NCBI RefSeq assembly: GCF_023715725.1
Contig: NZ_JAMBOT010000006.1
Location: 124,001 to 188,000, forward strand
Reading direction: 5' to 3'
Origin: Paenibacillus pasadenensis
Lineage (GTDB): Bacteria > Bacillota > Bacilli > Paenibacillales > Paenibacillaceae
Length of the DNA stretch: 64,000 nt
A program made the position numbers and the translations under genes. Under the pieces are notes generated by a model, which saw only the letters and a program-made list of their open reading frames with translations, did not search any database and was not told the DNA's origin. This document shows, one piece after another, positions 41,975-50,535 of the stretch; positions within the stretch are counted from its first letter, which is position 1, and the number at the start of each line of letters is the position of its first letter.

Positions 41975-42691
41975 TTAACGTTCCTTCTTTTGAAACAGCG
42001 CCGTCCATAACCCCGATGTGCCAAATCGACTGCTTGACTGCTCCACATCCAGCATTCTGCGGCTTTCAACGACTTGAAAATCCTTAAATATTGCAGTTAA
42101 CTTTTCGTGAGTATAACCAAGTCCGCCACGCAAGCTCCGTTGACGATATACTTCCCAATCCGTCATATCGGAGCCGCCTAAATGTCCATTTTCGGCAAAA
42201 CAGGTGATTCCAAAATACCCGCCCGGTTTTAACGCCCGTTTCAGCAGCTCGATATAATCCATCCTGCGGTGAGGGGCGATATAATGAAAACATCCAGAAT
42301 CATAAACAATATCGTATTTGGACTGCTGAATCTCCAATTTAAATATATTTTCAAGAATGAACTGAACCGTTACGCTCTGTTCCTTCGCTCGTTCTTCTGC
42401 CCATTGTAAAGCTTCTTTAGATAGATCAACTGCGTCCACTGCATATCCCTGCTTGGCAAAATAAATGGCGTTTCTACCCGGACCGCAGCCGAGATCCAAA
42501 ACGGTTCCGCCATGCGGGAGCAGCCCGTCATTGAAGTATTGAACAAGGCTTTCGTCCGGAGCGTCTATGAAAAACGGTACCTCTTTCTCTCTGTCGGAAT
42601 AGAAAGAGTCCCAGTTGAATGTAGACTGTTCCTTTAACAAGGAATCCAACATTAGAAGCAGTTCCTCATGGCTATAGATAGTTTCTGCCAA
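41975..42691 (-). CDS. Class I SAM-dependent methyltransferase
   Basis: The 238-residue protein has the SAM-binding motif VLDLGCGPGRNAIYFA (about 65-80), acidic end of strand 2 (VDAVDLS) and motif IV-like YDIVYDSGCFHYIAPHRR, with post-motif LKPGGYFGITCF. The DSGCFHYI form is common in TehB/thiopurine-like small-molecule methyltransferases. It lies 15 nt after the P-loop kinase gene and is probably cotranscribed with it. Substrate unknown. Confidence 0.87.
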   Translation of the reverse strand: MAETIYSHEELLLMLDSLLKEQSTFNWDSFYSDREKEVPFFIDAPDESLVQYFNDGLLPHGGTVLDLGCGPGRNAIYFAKQGYAVDAVDLSKEALQWAEERAKEQSVTVQFILENIFKLEIQQSKYDIVYDSGCFHYIAPHRRMDYIELLKRALKPGGYFGITCFAENGHLGGSDMTDWEVYRQRSLRGGLGYTHEKLTAIFKDFQVVESRRMLDVEQSSSRFGTSGLWTALFQKKER

Positions 42692-42706
42692 ATCATTACC
42701 TCCTTG

Positions 42707-43315
42707 TTAGGAAACACCAACACTTCTTTTATGTAGCTTCTTAAAGGCAGAGTATTCTTGATTTGATCTAACAAAATTTAATATCAAATTGGCGCATTCA
42801 GCTGGCCTCAAGGTTTCAGTATTAAGTTCAATGTCATACTCATTTAGACTATAAACCTTATCATACTGTGAGATTGCTAATCCAATCTCTCTATCTCCCC
42901 TTGCCCGTTCTCTCTTGATAAGCTCCTCTTTTGAGCAAGTTACTCCTACAACTAGTACAGGATGATCCATTAATAAACTTAGAAATGAATTAAGCCGCTC
43001 GTCAGTGTCATTTACAGTGTCTACAACTATATTCATTCCTTTTGCCGACATAAATTTAATGGTTGAATAAAATAAAGCAGCCAATGGATTAATAATGATA
43101 TCGTTCGGAACTTGTACATCTTCTCCACTCGCTGATGCAGCATTTGAACATGTAGTATTAATAAAATCGATGTAGTGATTAAACAATCTTAAAAAGAAAT
43201 CATCAATGGATAAATGATGAAATGAAAATTCGTTCTGATTTAAAAGTTCAGTCGATATGGAAGTCTTTCCGGAACTTGAAGTTCCGTTTAGAAAAATGAC
43301 TAACCCTTTCTTCAT
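42707..43315 (-). CDS. P-loop kinase, chloramphenicol-phosphotransferase-like
   Basis: The 202-residue protein begins with a Walker A loop in FLNGTSSSGKTS (Lys17), followed by LSIDDFF, the acidic pair typical of CPT-type kinases, and a lid-like RERARGDREIG. Chloramphenicol 3-O-phosphotransferase uses this arrangement; other members phosphorylate different small molecules. AAAGGGA precedes the ATG. The gene is AT-rich compared with its neighbours. A decayed partial copy exists at 39225-39400. Antibiotic resistance is possible but not shown. Confidence 0.78.
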   Translation of the reverse strand: MKKGLVIFLNGTSSSGKTSISTELLNQNEFSFHHLSIDDFFLRLFNHYIDFINTTCSNAASASGEDVQVPNDIIINPLAALFYSTIKFMSAKGMNIVVDTVNDTDERLNSFLSLLMDHPVLVVGVTCSKEELIKRERARGDREIGLAISQYDKVYSLNEYDIELNTETLRPAECANLILNFVRSNQEYSAFKKLHKRSVGVS

Positions 43316-43471
43316 TTAATCATCCCTTTCAAAAATCAAATAATGTATCGTTTTTAGAGAACATTTTATGTAAACATAACATTAGTTATATACTGTTGAA
43401 CTAATTGTTGAGACCTCTGAATCCTACTAACTATTATACCACATACTGGAATTACTCTGCTCCTGAATATG

Positions 43472-43502
43472 GAAAAGGCAACCGGTTTTCTGGCCGGCTG
43501 CC
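43472..43502 (-). terminator. Intrinsic terminator of the marR-dehalogenase operon
   Basis: On the minus strand GGCAGCCGG pairs with CCGGTTGCC (one wobble) and TTTTCC follows. Confidence 0.7.
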
Positions 43503-43529
43503 TGCGTTTTTATAGATTCATTTGGTAGG

Positions 43530-44408
43530 TTATTTTAATTGCGAAAGCCATTCGGCAAGCGCAGTGCCTACTTCAACTGGCGAATCCTCCTGCGGATAGT
43601 GGCGGCCTGGCACCGACACCTCGGTCTGCGACGGCCATGTGCGGCAAAAATCAATGTGCGATGGAATCATTAAGCCGGGTTCGCAGCGAACAAAAAGCTT
43701 AGGAACGTCGTTTTGAGCCAGCCATGCTCCGTTTCCGTTAACGATCTTCGCTACATCTGCAGGCTCTCCGCCGTAAGGAAGCTGGCGTGCCCAGCTGAGC
43801 ATGACACGACGGTCTTCACCGGGCTCCAGAAACGGTTTGCGGTACTGCGCCATTTCTTCATCCGTCAGCTTGCGCAAAATATTAACCGGCAGGTTATACT
43901 CGATGAATGAGTTTTCCTCCAGCACCATTCGCTCGCCCTCAGACGAACGTAATTTCTGGAAGATTTCACGTCCTTTCTCCGGCATTTGCTCCCAAGCGGC
44001 CGGTTTAACAATTCCCTCCATATAAGCAATGCCTTTAACCGCATCGGGATGGCGTTTACTCCAGTCAAAGCCAAGTACCGTGCCCCAATCGTGAAGAACA
44101 AAGGTCACACGCTCCGCAACACCAAGCTGGTTGAGCAGCTCATCAAGGTAATGGCGGTGCTGGAAGAAGCTATAGGCATCCGGACCTTGTTCTGGAAGCT
44201 TAGCCGAGTCGCCCATTCCAATAAGGTCGGGCACGATGATGCGGCCAAACTGTTGAGCGTAGGGAATAATGTTGCGCCAGAGATAGGAGGATGCCGGATT
44301 TCCGTGCAAAAAGACAATCGGGTCTCCGCTGCCTTCGTCTACGTACGCCATCTCTAAGCCGAATATATTTGCCCGTTTTTTCTCAAAAGGAAACGCCTCG
44401 TTAATCAT
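43530..44408 (-). CDS. Haloalkane dehalogenase
   Basis: This 292-residue alpha/beta hydrolase has the haloalkane dehalogenase active site: Asn37 in HGNPASS and Trp108 in HDWGTVLGF for halide binding, nucleophile Asp107, acid Glu131 in MEGIV and base His270 in GRHYPQED. This is the subfamily II (LinB/DhaA-like) layout with Glu after strand 6. It hydrolyses carbon-halogen bonds to alcohol and halide in the cytosol. Its ATG overlaps the end of marR by 8 nt, so the two are cotranslated and probably substrate-induced. Confidence 0.9.
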   Translation of the reverse strand: MINEAFPFEKKRANIFGLEMAYVDEGSGDPIVFLHGNPASSYLWRNIIPYAQQFGRIIVPDLIGMGDSAKLPEQGPDAYSFFQHRHYLDELLNQLGVAERVTFVLHDWGTVLGFDWSKRHPDAVKGIAYMEGIVKPAAWEQMPEKGREIFQKLRSSEGERMVLEENSFIEYNLPVNILRKLTDEEMAQYRKPFLEPGEDRRVMLSWARQLPYGGEPADVAKIVNGNGAWLAQNDVPKLFVRCEPGLMIPSHIDFCRTWPSQTEVSVPGRHYPQEDSPVEVGTALAEWLSQLK

Positions 44409-44874
44409 GGTTCATCTCCCCTTCGATTGTTGTCAAATTGTGAAGCACGATTTTCAGCATACTTATAAACGAATCGTACTGCTCATCGCTCATACCTCTC
44501 CGGGTTTTATTCTTCACGCGGGCCAGCGCTTCCTGAACCTTAGGCACAACCTCTCGCCCATCGTCGGTCAAATAAAGCAGATGAAATCGGTTGTCGGCGG
44601 GATCGGGTTCTCTCCGCACATAACCTTCTGTTTCCAGCTTGGTAATGGCTTTGGCGGTAGTCGTTTTGTCAATGAGCAGCTTCTCGCTTAACATTTTCTG
44701 CGTAATGGGCTGCTGAAACGAAATTGCCATCAGAAAAATATACTGCCCGCTACCGATTCGAAACGGCGCCAGCTCGGCCGAGATTAACATCTGCATATGC
44801 CGGTAAATCGCTGAGATGTATTGACCGTGCGATTCCGCTGGTCCATTGCTTTGCTGTGTCTTTTGCCCGTTCAA
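44401..44874 (-). CDS. MarR-family transcriptional regulator
   Basis: The 157-residue winged-helix protein has the MarR core: ITQKMLSEKLLIDKTTTAKAITKLETEGYV (recognition helix) and wing REPDPADNRFHLLYLTDDG. It is the first gene of a two-gene operon with the haloalkane dehalogenase. Two 19-bp direct repeats over its promoter (44893-44948) are probable binding sites, so it likely represses the operon until a ligand, perhaps a haloalkane or its product, binds. Confidence 0.9.
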   Translation of the reverse strand: MNGQKTQQSNGPAESHGQYISAIYRHMQMLISAELAPFRIGSGQYIFLMAISFQQPITQKMLSEKLLIDKTTTAKAITKLETEGYVRREPDPADNRFHLLYLTDDGREVVPKVQEALARVKNKTRRGMSDEQYDSFISMLKIVLHNLTTIEGEMNHD

Positions 44875-44892
44875 TGTAACCCGCCCCCTAAT

Positions 44893-44948
44893 TAGGATGT
44901 TATTGCAACTAATTTCATCTTAAACCCTATAGGATGCTATTGCAACTA
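44893..44948 (-). promoter_or_regulatory. marR promoter with two direct-repeat operators
   Basis: On the minus strand TAGTTGCAATARCATCCTA occurs twice (44893-44911 and 44930-44948, 37-bp period). The upstream copy includes the -35 TTGCAA; TAAGAT 17 bp further is the -10. The downstream copy covers the transcript start. Confidence 0.65.
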
Positions 44949-45016
44949 TTTTTTTCGGGGAATTGTTCCAGCAATCTAAACGTTGCTTCTGCTGTTATGC
45001 GGAATACGTTTGTTGA

Positions 45017-45056
45017 AATAAACAAGCCGCCCTTTGGAAAGGCGGCTTGTTTTTAA
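45017..45056. terminator. Terminator of the MFS gene, T-runs on both strands
   Basis: AAACAAGCCGCC pairs with GGCGGCTTGTTT around CTTTGGAAA; it serves the minus-strand transporter gene. Confidence 0.85.
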
Positions 45057-45063
45057 AGCTTAT

Positions 45064-46242
45064 TTAAACAGCAATGTCCTTCAAAGCATAATACTCGCGC
45101 TTGAACCGGAGCGAGTATGCGATGGTGCACAGAATTAGCAGCATACCCGCTGTATCCATGACGAACATAGCCTTGTTCATGCCAAACATGTTGCTAAGCA
45201 CCCCAAGGCCGCCGATTGGCACAATAAAGCCCAAATATGCGACAAAATAATAGGTTGTAATGACTCGAGGACGATCCTTGGCTTCAGGCAGCTCGCCGGC
45301 AAACCGGAGGCTGACCTGCAGCCCCCATCCGGTGCCCAGCGCCTGCAGAGCCACACCGATCCACAGTAGAAGCAAACTGCTTTCCTGCCCGGAGAGCACA
45401 ACGGTCCACGCCCCTACAGCCAGGAAAGCAAGTCCGGCCCTTAACCTGACTACAGGATGAGACGGGACCGGCAGCAGCTGCAGCAGTGCGCCCCCGCCAA
45501 GCAATAACAAGGAAAGCAATCCGCTGATGGAAAGATTGGTGTTCTCCAGCACGCTCACGACAAAGGTCGGGATTAACGCAAACACAATGCCGTTTATAGT
45601 GAACAACGTAAAAATCGGCAGTGCAGCCATCATCCAGAAATGCCGGCTAATGCCGGGCGGAACGCCGATAGAGATCTTGCCCGGGACTTCATCTCCATTC
45701 CGCTTCTCATGCGGCAGCATCTCAATTAAGGCTGCACAGATCAACAGCATCACGATAAAGATGAGATAGGGCAGCCGCGCGGGGATAACGGATATATACT
45801 CCGCAAGCATTCCGGATATAGCCGGCCCCAGGCCAAAACCGAATGATACCGTAATTCCAGATAGAAGGATGGCCTTGGCAGAGCGGCTTTCCGGCGTTAT
45901 TCGCAGCAGATATGGCACAGCCACGCCCGTGAAGAGGCCATATGCCGCACCCTCCAGCATACGGGCCCCATACAGCATCCATACTGAAGCATTGGCCAAA
46001 AATAAAACCGATGCGACGATTGCCAGCCAGATGGCGATACGAGTAACTTTTTTCAAGCCCCAGAAAGCGCCGCGTGCACTAGTGACGAGCAGCACGGGAA
46101 GCAAAACGACGGCGTAGGAGGTAAACAGGAGGCTGAGTTCCAAACTGTTCAACCCGTATTGATTACCGTAGAGCGGGAAAAGTGGTGATACCGCTGTTGC
46201 TACGAGAGACATAATAAGGATGATGGAAAGCATTTTTTTCAA
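45064..46242 (-). CDS. Major facilitator superfamily transporter
   Basis: The 392-residue membrane protein has twelve predicted helices with a central cytosolic loop (about 185-205, HEKRNGDEVPGK). LEGAAYGLFTGVAVPYLLRI in helix 4 and the short loop after helix 2 fit the drug-efflux or sugar-efflux MFS branch. GGAGGAG precedes the ATG. It lies 72 nt after a TetR gene on the same strand; a shared operator motif lies before both genes, so it is probably the efflux pump controlled by that TetR. Substrate unknown. Confidence 0.87.
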   Translation of the reverse strand: MKKMLSIILIMSLVATAVSPLFPLYGNQYGLNSLELSLLFTSYAVVLLPVLLVTSARGAFWGLKKVTRIAIWLAIVASVLFLANASVWMLYGARMLEGAAYGLFTGVAVPYLLRITPESRSAKAILLSGITVSFGFGLGPAISGMLAEYISVIPARLPYLIFIVMLLICAALIEMLPHEKRNGDEVPGKISIGVPPGISRHFWMMAALPIFTLFTINGIVFALIPTFVVSVLENTNLSISGLLSLLLLGGGALLQLLPVPSHPVVRLRAGLAFLAVGAWTVVLSGQESSLLLLWIGVALQALGTGWGLQVSLRFAGELPEAKDRPRVITTYYFVAYLGFIVPIGGLGVLSNMFGMNKAMFVMDTAGMLLILCTIAYSLRFKREYYALKDIAV

Positions 46243-46279
46243 GGAAGTCTCCTCCTAAAATTTAGAATCTGTACATAAT

Positions 46280-46300
46280 GGAATGATCGTTCCAAAATGA
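46280..46300. promoter_or_regulatory. Candidate TetR operator before the MFS gene
   Basis: Near-palindrome GGAATGATCGTTCC (46280-46293) overlaps the 14-mer TCGTTCCAAAATGA (46287-46300). The same 14-mer occurs in the tetR promoter on the other strand. Confidence 0.55.
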
Positions 46301-46314
46301 GCATGAAAAAGCCG

Positions 46315-46902
46315 TTAAAACACGGCTTTAATCGCCATCCGGCGCACATCCGGCAGCGCCTCTCTTCCGACTGCGGTACGGGCGGCAACATGAATTCCCT
46401 GTTTTATCGCTACCAAGAACCGTGCCGCCTCCCGTGGCTGAACGCCCTCTCGAAGCAGCCCACGATTTGCGGCATTCTCCAGAAAGCGGTATAAGGCATC
46501 CTCCTGAAAAGCTTGGTAAGCCTCCACGCGCTCCAGCACAGGCTTGAGCGTCGCAGCGGAACCGAGCGTTGAATTGGCCATGAAGCAGCCCCGTCCACGC
46601 TGTTGATTTTGCTGGGTCGATTCGGCTGATGCTTCCAAAAAAGCTTCCAGCTGCTGTTGCGGATCTGCGTCATTCCGCTCCAGTGTGATAAACAGCTCTC
46701 GTTCCTGCTTCTCACGGTAACGCTCCAAACAAGCGACAAACAAGGCTTCCTTGTCCCCGAATGTTTCGTACAAGCTTCCGCGGTTAATGCCCATCGTTGA
46801 ACATAATTCCTGAACAGAAGCCGCCTCATACCCTTTTACCAAAAATAGCTCCAATGCTTGGTCCAACGCCTTGGAAGGGTCGAACTCCTTTGGTCTTGCC
46901 AC
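46315..46902 (-). CDS. TetR/AcrR-family transcriptional regulator
   Basis: The 195-residue protein has the TetR HTH (ALDQALELFLVKGYEAASVQ, ELCSTMGINRGSLYETFGDK) and a C-terminal domain containing GRGCFMANSTLGSAA, a motif common in the YxaF/LmrA-like and AcrR16 branches. GTG 46902 was chosen because AAAGGAGG lies 9 nt upstream; the longer frame runs through the promoter. It probably represses itself and the downstream MFS gene. Confidence 0.88.
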   Translation of the reverse strand: MARPKEFDPSKALDQALELFLVKGYEAASVQELCSTMGINRGSLYETFGDKEALFVACLERYREKQERELFITLERNDADPQQQLEAFLEASAESTQQNQQRGRGCFMANSTLGSAATLKPVLERVEAYQAFQEDALYRFLENAANRGLLREGVQPREAARFLVAIKQGIHVAARTAVGREALPDVRRMAIKAVF

Positions 46903-46939
46903 GCTCCCTTGCCTCCTTTCGATATTCTCTGATTTCAAC

Positions 46940-46968
46940 AGTATATTCATTTTGGAACGAATGGTCAA
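46940..46968 (-). promoter_or_regulatory. tetR promoter containing the shared operator
   Basis: On the minus strand TTGACC (46963-46968), 17 bp and TATACT (46940-46945). The spacer holds TCGTTCCAAAATGA (46947-46960), identical to the site before the MFS gene. Confidence 0.7.
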
Positions 46969-47076
46969 GAAACACTTTTGCCGTTGTTCATTGCCCAACC
47001 TATTAATTCAGCCTTTATTTTTTCCCTATAACTTCCGATACATACAATAATCTACTACTGATTGAGGGGTCTATCC

Positions 47077-47808
47077 ATGAGTAAAACAACTTTATCTCCA
47101 TCCGGTGTTTCCATTTTGCACCATGAAGCTAACGAGCAGGATTTCGTTCCGGTAACTGAGAACGCTGCTTATCTTGATCTGGTAACACGTCACGTCGAGT
47201 CCACGCTTGGTTCTGTTGCAAACGTGTTTCACGAGATCGTGTCCGAACATGTCCATCTCGATATTCTTTTTATTGCACCTACGCCGGAGCGGAATTACCA
47301 TACGCTGATAACCTGCGGAATGGGGCTTTTGCCGATGACGGTTCCAAGCGGGGCTGAAGAGTTCCGCTATGCGGAGCTGATGTTATGCCTTCCTCCGGAG
47401 TGGCCCCTTTCGCAAGAGAGTTTTCTTCAAGAAGAGCATTACTGGCCTATTCGCGCCCTGAAGACACTCGCTCGCCTTCCGCATGAATATAACACTTGGC
47501 TCTATGCCTCCCATACGATTCCAAGCGGCAATCCCGCTCAACCTTACGCCGCGACAACCAAGCAAAACGGCATGATGGTTTCGATTCCGTCAACTGTGGA
47601 GCAGCTTCAGGAATTCTTCAGCTTGTCTATTTCGGAAGAACAAACCGTTCACTTCTTCGGCTTGATTCCGCTTTACAAGGAAGAGATGGACTACAGCCTG
47701 AAGCATGGCGCCGAGGAACTCTATGGCAAAATTAAACATGCAGGTGTGACCGAGCTCGTTCAGCCGAACCGGAAAAACATTTGCAAAAAGTGGTTCGGCT
47801 TATTCTAA
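47077..47808 (+). CDS. Suppressor-of-fused (SUFU) domain protein
   Basis: The 243-residue protein shows the longer SUFU type: LGSVANVFHEIVSEHVHLDI, TLITCGMGLLPMTVPSGAEE, YAELMLCLPPEWPL, YWPIRALKTLARLPHEYNTW and FFGLIPLYKEEMDYSLKHGA. It is cytosolic and has no membrane segment. ATG 47077 follows GAGGGG. Some family members act as immunity or chaperone-like proteins; the role of this conserved type is unknown. It is the second SUFU gene of the window and stands alone. Confidence 0.82.
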   Translation: MSKTTLSPSGVSILHHEANEQDFVPVTENAAYLDLVTRHVESTLGSVANVFHEIVSEHVHLDILFIAPTPERNYHTLITCGMGLLPMTVPSGAEEFRYAELMLCLPPEWPLSQESFLQEEHYWPIRALKTLARLPHEYNTWLYASHTIPSGNPAQPYAATTKQNGMMVSIPSTVEQLQEFFSLSISEEQTVHFFGLIPLYKEEMDYSLKHGAEELYGKIKHAGVTELVQPNRKNICKKWFGLF

Positions 47809-47816
47809 CTATAGAT

Positions 47817-47862
47817 AAGGCATCCCGGGGGGTTAATACAAGCCCTGGTGATGCCTTTTTGT
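47817..47862 (+). terminator. Terminator after the SUFU gene
   Basis: AAGGCATC (47817-47824) pairs with GATGCC followed by TTTTTG; the long loop includes CCGGGG/CCCTGG pairing. It may also limit the minus-strand ger operon. Confidence 0.7.
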
Positions 47863-47926
47863 TTTGAATGGCACTTCACTTTTATGTATTACATTTCTAA
47901 ACGGAGAAAACCAAGATTAGATTCGG

Positions 47927-49030
47927 CTAGACCCGTTCTTCTTTGCCAACCGATTTCCGCAGCAGCGCCACTCCCAAGAGCAGCAAAGGAAGAAGCTGCC
48001 CAAACGTAAGCGTATAAGGCGTCCAAAACAATGAAGCAAACTGGTTGAAATAGGGCCGGTTCGGCACCAATTGAAGGCCGAGCACAATTGTGATCATCCC
48101 GAGCGGCAGCGTTACAATCCGATAGTCGGGGAGCTTCAGCAGCTGCGCGATGCCAAAGGAAGCGGCAAAATAGCATACGGCGATTTTAATAAACACCGTA
48201 ATAAACCACATGAAAGCCATGATCGCTTCGATCCGTTGGAAAAAATCCCCGATCGAAATTTTTTGGGCAAGCGCGTAGCTGGGATATGAGAACATCGTTG
48301 TCAAGGTGCTGCCCATGACCAGAATGGTTATAGCGGTAAAAGCGCTCAAGATGAAGTTTCCCAGCAACACGCCGAGAAAAAGGGCTTTTGTTCCCCGTTC
48401 GGGCAATTTGACAAATGGAAAAAGCATGAGCAGGATGACGACCTCCTCCATGTTGCCCAAATACTTAAAGCTCCCATGCAGCACCGGTATGAATCCGGCA
48501 TGGAAAACCGGCTCTATGCGAGACAGCTTGATTTGCGGCGAAATGAAAAGAACGAAGATCACATACAGTGCCACGAACCAGGGAAAGAGCGATTCGGCGG
48601 AGCGGCTCATCGTTTGCACGCCGCGGCGCGCCGCGCTCACGGCGATGCCGCTAAATAGGATAAGTATGACCTCTACCGGCATATCGGGCATCATTTGCGT
48701 CGTAACGAAATCCCCGGTCTCCATGAGCAAGAATGATATGTCAATGACGATAAAAATAATGAAGAACAGGGCAACCGCTGCCCCTGCCCATTTGCCGAAA
48801 GCGATTCCGCTCATTTCCACGATTGTCGCCGGATAAAACCTTTTCGCTACCGCATTGTACAGGATTGCGAGCAGCGCCCCCTCCGCCATGCAGAGCAACG
48901 CGGCAATCCAAGCGTCCTGCTTGGCGGCCGATGCGAGCCAGGCAGGCACATATAATAGCGCGTCTCCCACGATGAACATTGTCACCAGCACCATGAACGG
49001 GTAGGCGCCGATTTTTCCGTTATTCAACAT
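47927..49030 (-). CDS. gerKB: Spore germination receptor permease subunit (GerAB/GerKB type)
   Basis: The 367-residue protein has ten predicted helices in the APC-type fold of the germination B subunits: MLNNGKIGAYPFMVLVTMFI at the start, ETGDFVTTQMMPDMPVEVIL, and PFVKLPERGTKALFLG. It forms the ligand-binding part of a GerA-type receptor in the inner spore membrane. It is the last gene of an A-C-D-B ordered unit. Which germinant it senses cannot be told; the gerK symbol is used for the class. Confidence 0.9.
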   Translation of the reverse strand: MLNNGKIGAYPFMVLVTMFIVGDALLYVPAWLASAAKQDAWIAALLCMAEGALLAILYNAVAKRFYPATIVEMSGIAFGKWAGAAVALFFIIFIVIDISFLLMETGDFVTTQMMPDMPVEVILILFSGIAVSAARRGVQTMSRSAESLFPWFVALYVIFVLFISPQIKLSRIEPVFHAGFIPVLHGSFKYLGNMEEVVILLMLFPFVKLPERGTKALFLGVLLGNFILSAFTAITILVMGSTLTTMFSYPSYALAQKISIGDFFQRIEAIMAFMWFITVFIKIAVCYFAASFGIAQLLKLPDYRIVTLPLGMITIVLGLQLVPNRPYFNQFASLFWTPYTLTFGQLLPLLLLGVALLRKSVGKEERV

Positions 49031-49083
49031 ACCTTCCCACCTTCCCGTATTCTCGCTTTACTTCGAACGGAATTGCCGGAAAC

Positions 49084-49317
49084 TCAAGCCGATTTGCCAT
49101 ATAACAGCTCGCTGAGCGGCTTGTAAATCACGGATATCCAATCAATAGGGTTGGGAATGTCCAGCTCGAGCGCTTTGGCGATACCGAGGCCGACACCGAA
49201 AAGGAGCAACGCTGCGAAGGCCAAAATTTCCCGTTTATACTTTCTCCGCTTAAGCAGAGGAAACTCCACTGCCACGATGCCCCCTGCCGAAAGGACGATC
49301 AGCCAAATGCTCCACAT
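49084..49317 (-). CDS. gerKD: Small two-helix membrane protein, germination receptor D subunit type
   Basis: The 77-residue product (MWSIWLIVLSAGGIVAVEFP ...) has two membrane helices and a short basic loop (KRRKYKRE), like the D subunits encoded in many gerA-type operons, which modulate receptor output. ATG 49317 was preferred over the GTG three codons upstream, since AGAGGTGA overlaps the latter. It lies between the C and B genes. Confidence 0.75.
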   Translation of the reverse strand: MWSIWLIVLSAGGIVAVEFPLLKRRKYKREILAFAALLLFGVGLGIAKALELDIPNPIDWISVIYKPLSELLYGKSA

Positions 49318-49329
49318 GGAGCTCACCTC

Positions 49330-50535
49330 TTATTTTTTGAGAGTACCGATAAAGGAATTCCCGATCTTGCCCGTACGGCGAAGCTTGACGTCAATATGGA
49401 TTTCGACTTTCGCTCGCGGAAAATATTCATCCCAGTGTTCTTTGATCGCTTTCCAGTTTTTCGGATCTTTCCTGAACAAGACTTCGCCGAAACCGAATAT
49501 ATCGGATTCGTATACCTTCTGTGCTTTTTGGATGACCTTCCGCATCATGTCCTCATTCACGCGTTCCATACTTTTTTCAAAATCGTAGATTGTTTTTGGC
49601 TTCGACAAATCCGCTTTGCATGCCATCTCCCCGACGTTGGCTTCCGATTTGATTTCGATTTTGATAACCGGCTCGCCGTCAACCAATTTCCCACTCAGCT
49701 TCGTTTTGCTTCTCAATATTTCGATGACCGCATTTCCGCCTCTTCCACAAGGGATATGCGCCACGGTATTGTCGACGTGATCCGTTATGTAGCTGAAGCC
49801 TCGACTTTCCTCTTCGTTCAGCCAGCCTAACAGCTTGTCCTCTTTGAATACGCCGATGCCGGCATATTTTAATTTGCCCGGAGGCATGACGCTTTTTAAA
49901 TCCTTTTTCATCTGCCGGATGTTGCCCTGAAACTTCAATCCCGTCAGAATCGGCTCTTTACCTTCATTCATCAAATCAATGATATACTCGTCCAGCTTGA
50001 TGCCGATCGTGGATGCCCAGCTTTTCTCCGAGATATTCAGGCTTTTTAGCAGCTTAGCCGCCGGGATTTGCTCGATGGGCGTCATCACGCTCATAACATC
50101 CTTTGCCGTAACACCTTTCGTCAAGACGAGATGTAAATCGGGACGAATCTCTTGATCTCTCATAAACAGATCGAGCACGTCGCGCAAGCCTTCCCTGGCA
50201 ACGGATTCGCCGAATACAAGCACGTTGATGTGAGCGAAATAAAGCCTACGCGGCGTCACCGTCGTCAAACGGCGGATACCTTCGAGTACCGTCGGCGCTT
50301 GCATATACTCGGTCGTCACACTCAAGCCCGACCCACCGCTGACTCCCCCCGGTTCGCCGGCTTGTCCCGGGTTGAGCATTTGCGTGGAAATCAAATACTC
50401 GTCACCCATTTTATCGATGCCAATCCCCGTCACGATCGCCAAATTGTTCAGCTCGCCCCGGCTCCAGCAGCCTGTCGTCAATACGGCAACGACGATAACG
50501 AGTAAAACGAATCCAAGCATTCGGCGCTTTTTCAT
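49330..50535 (-). CDS. gerKC: Spore germination receptor lipoprotein subunit (GerAC/GerKC type)
   Basis: The 401-residue lipoprotein has a lipobox (LTTGCWSRGELN, with the family CWxxxELN motif) and the three-domain C-subunit pattern: VTGIGIDK, RRLYFAHINVLVFGESVA, and the C-terminal YESDIFGFGEVLFRKDPKNW. It is anchored on the outer face of the inner spore membrane and required for receptor function. Its ATG overlaps the stop of the A-subunit gene, so the subunits are cotranslated. Confidence 0.93.
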   Translation of the reverse strand: MKKRRMLGFVLLVIVVAVLTTGCWSRGELNNLAIVTGIGIDKMGDEYLISTQMLNPGQAGEPGGVSGGSGLSVTTEYMQAPTVLEGIRRLTTVTPRRLYFAHINVLVFGESVAREGLRDVLDLFMRDQEIRPDLHLVLTKGVTAKDVMSVMTPIEQIPAAKLLKSLNISEKSWASTIGIKLDEYIIDLMNEGKEPILTGLKFQGNIRQMKKDLKSVMPPGKLKYAGIGVFKEDKLLGWLNEEESRGFSYITDHVDNTVAHIPCGRGGNAVIEILRSKTKLSGKLVDGEPVIKIEIKSEANVGEMACKADLSKPKTIYDFEKSMERVNEDMMRKVIQKAQKVYESDIFGFGEVLFRKDPKNWKAIKEHWDEYFPRAKVEIHIDVKLRRTGKIGNSFIGTLKK

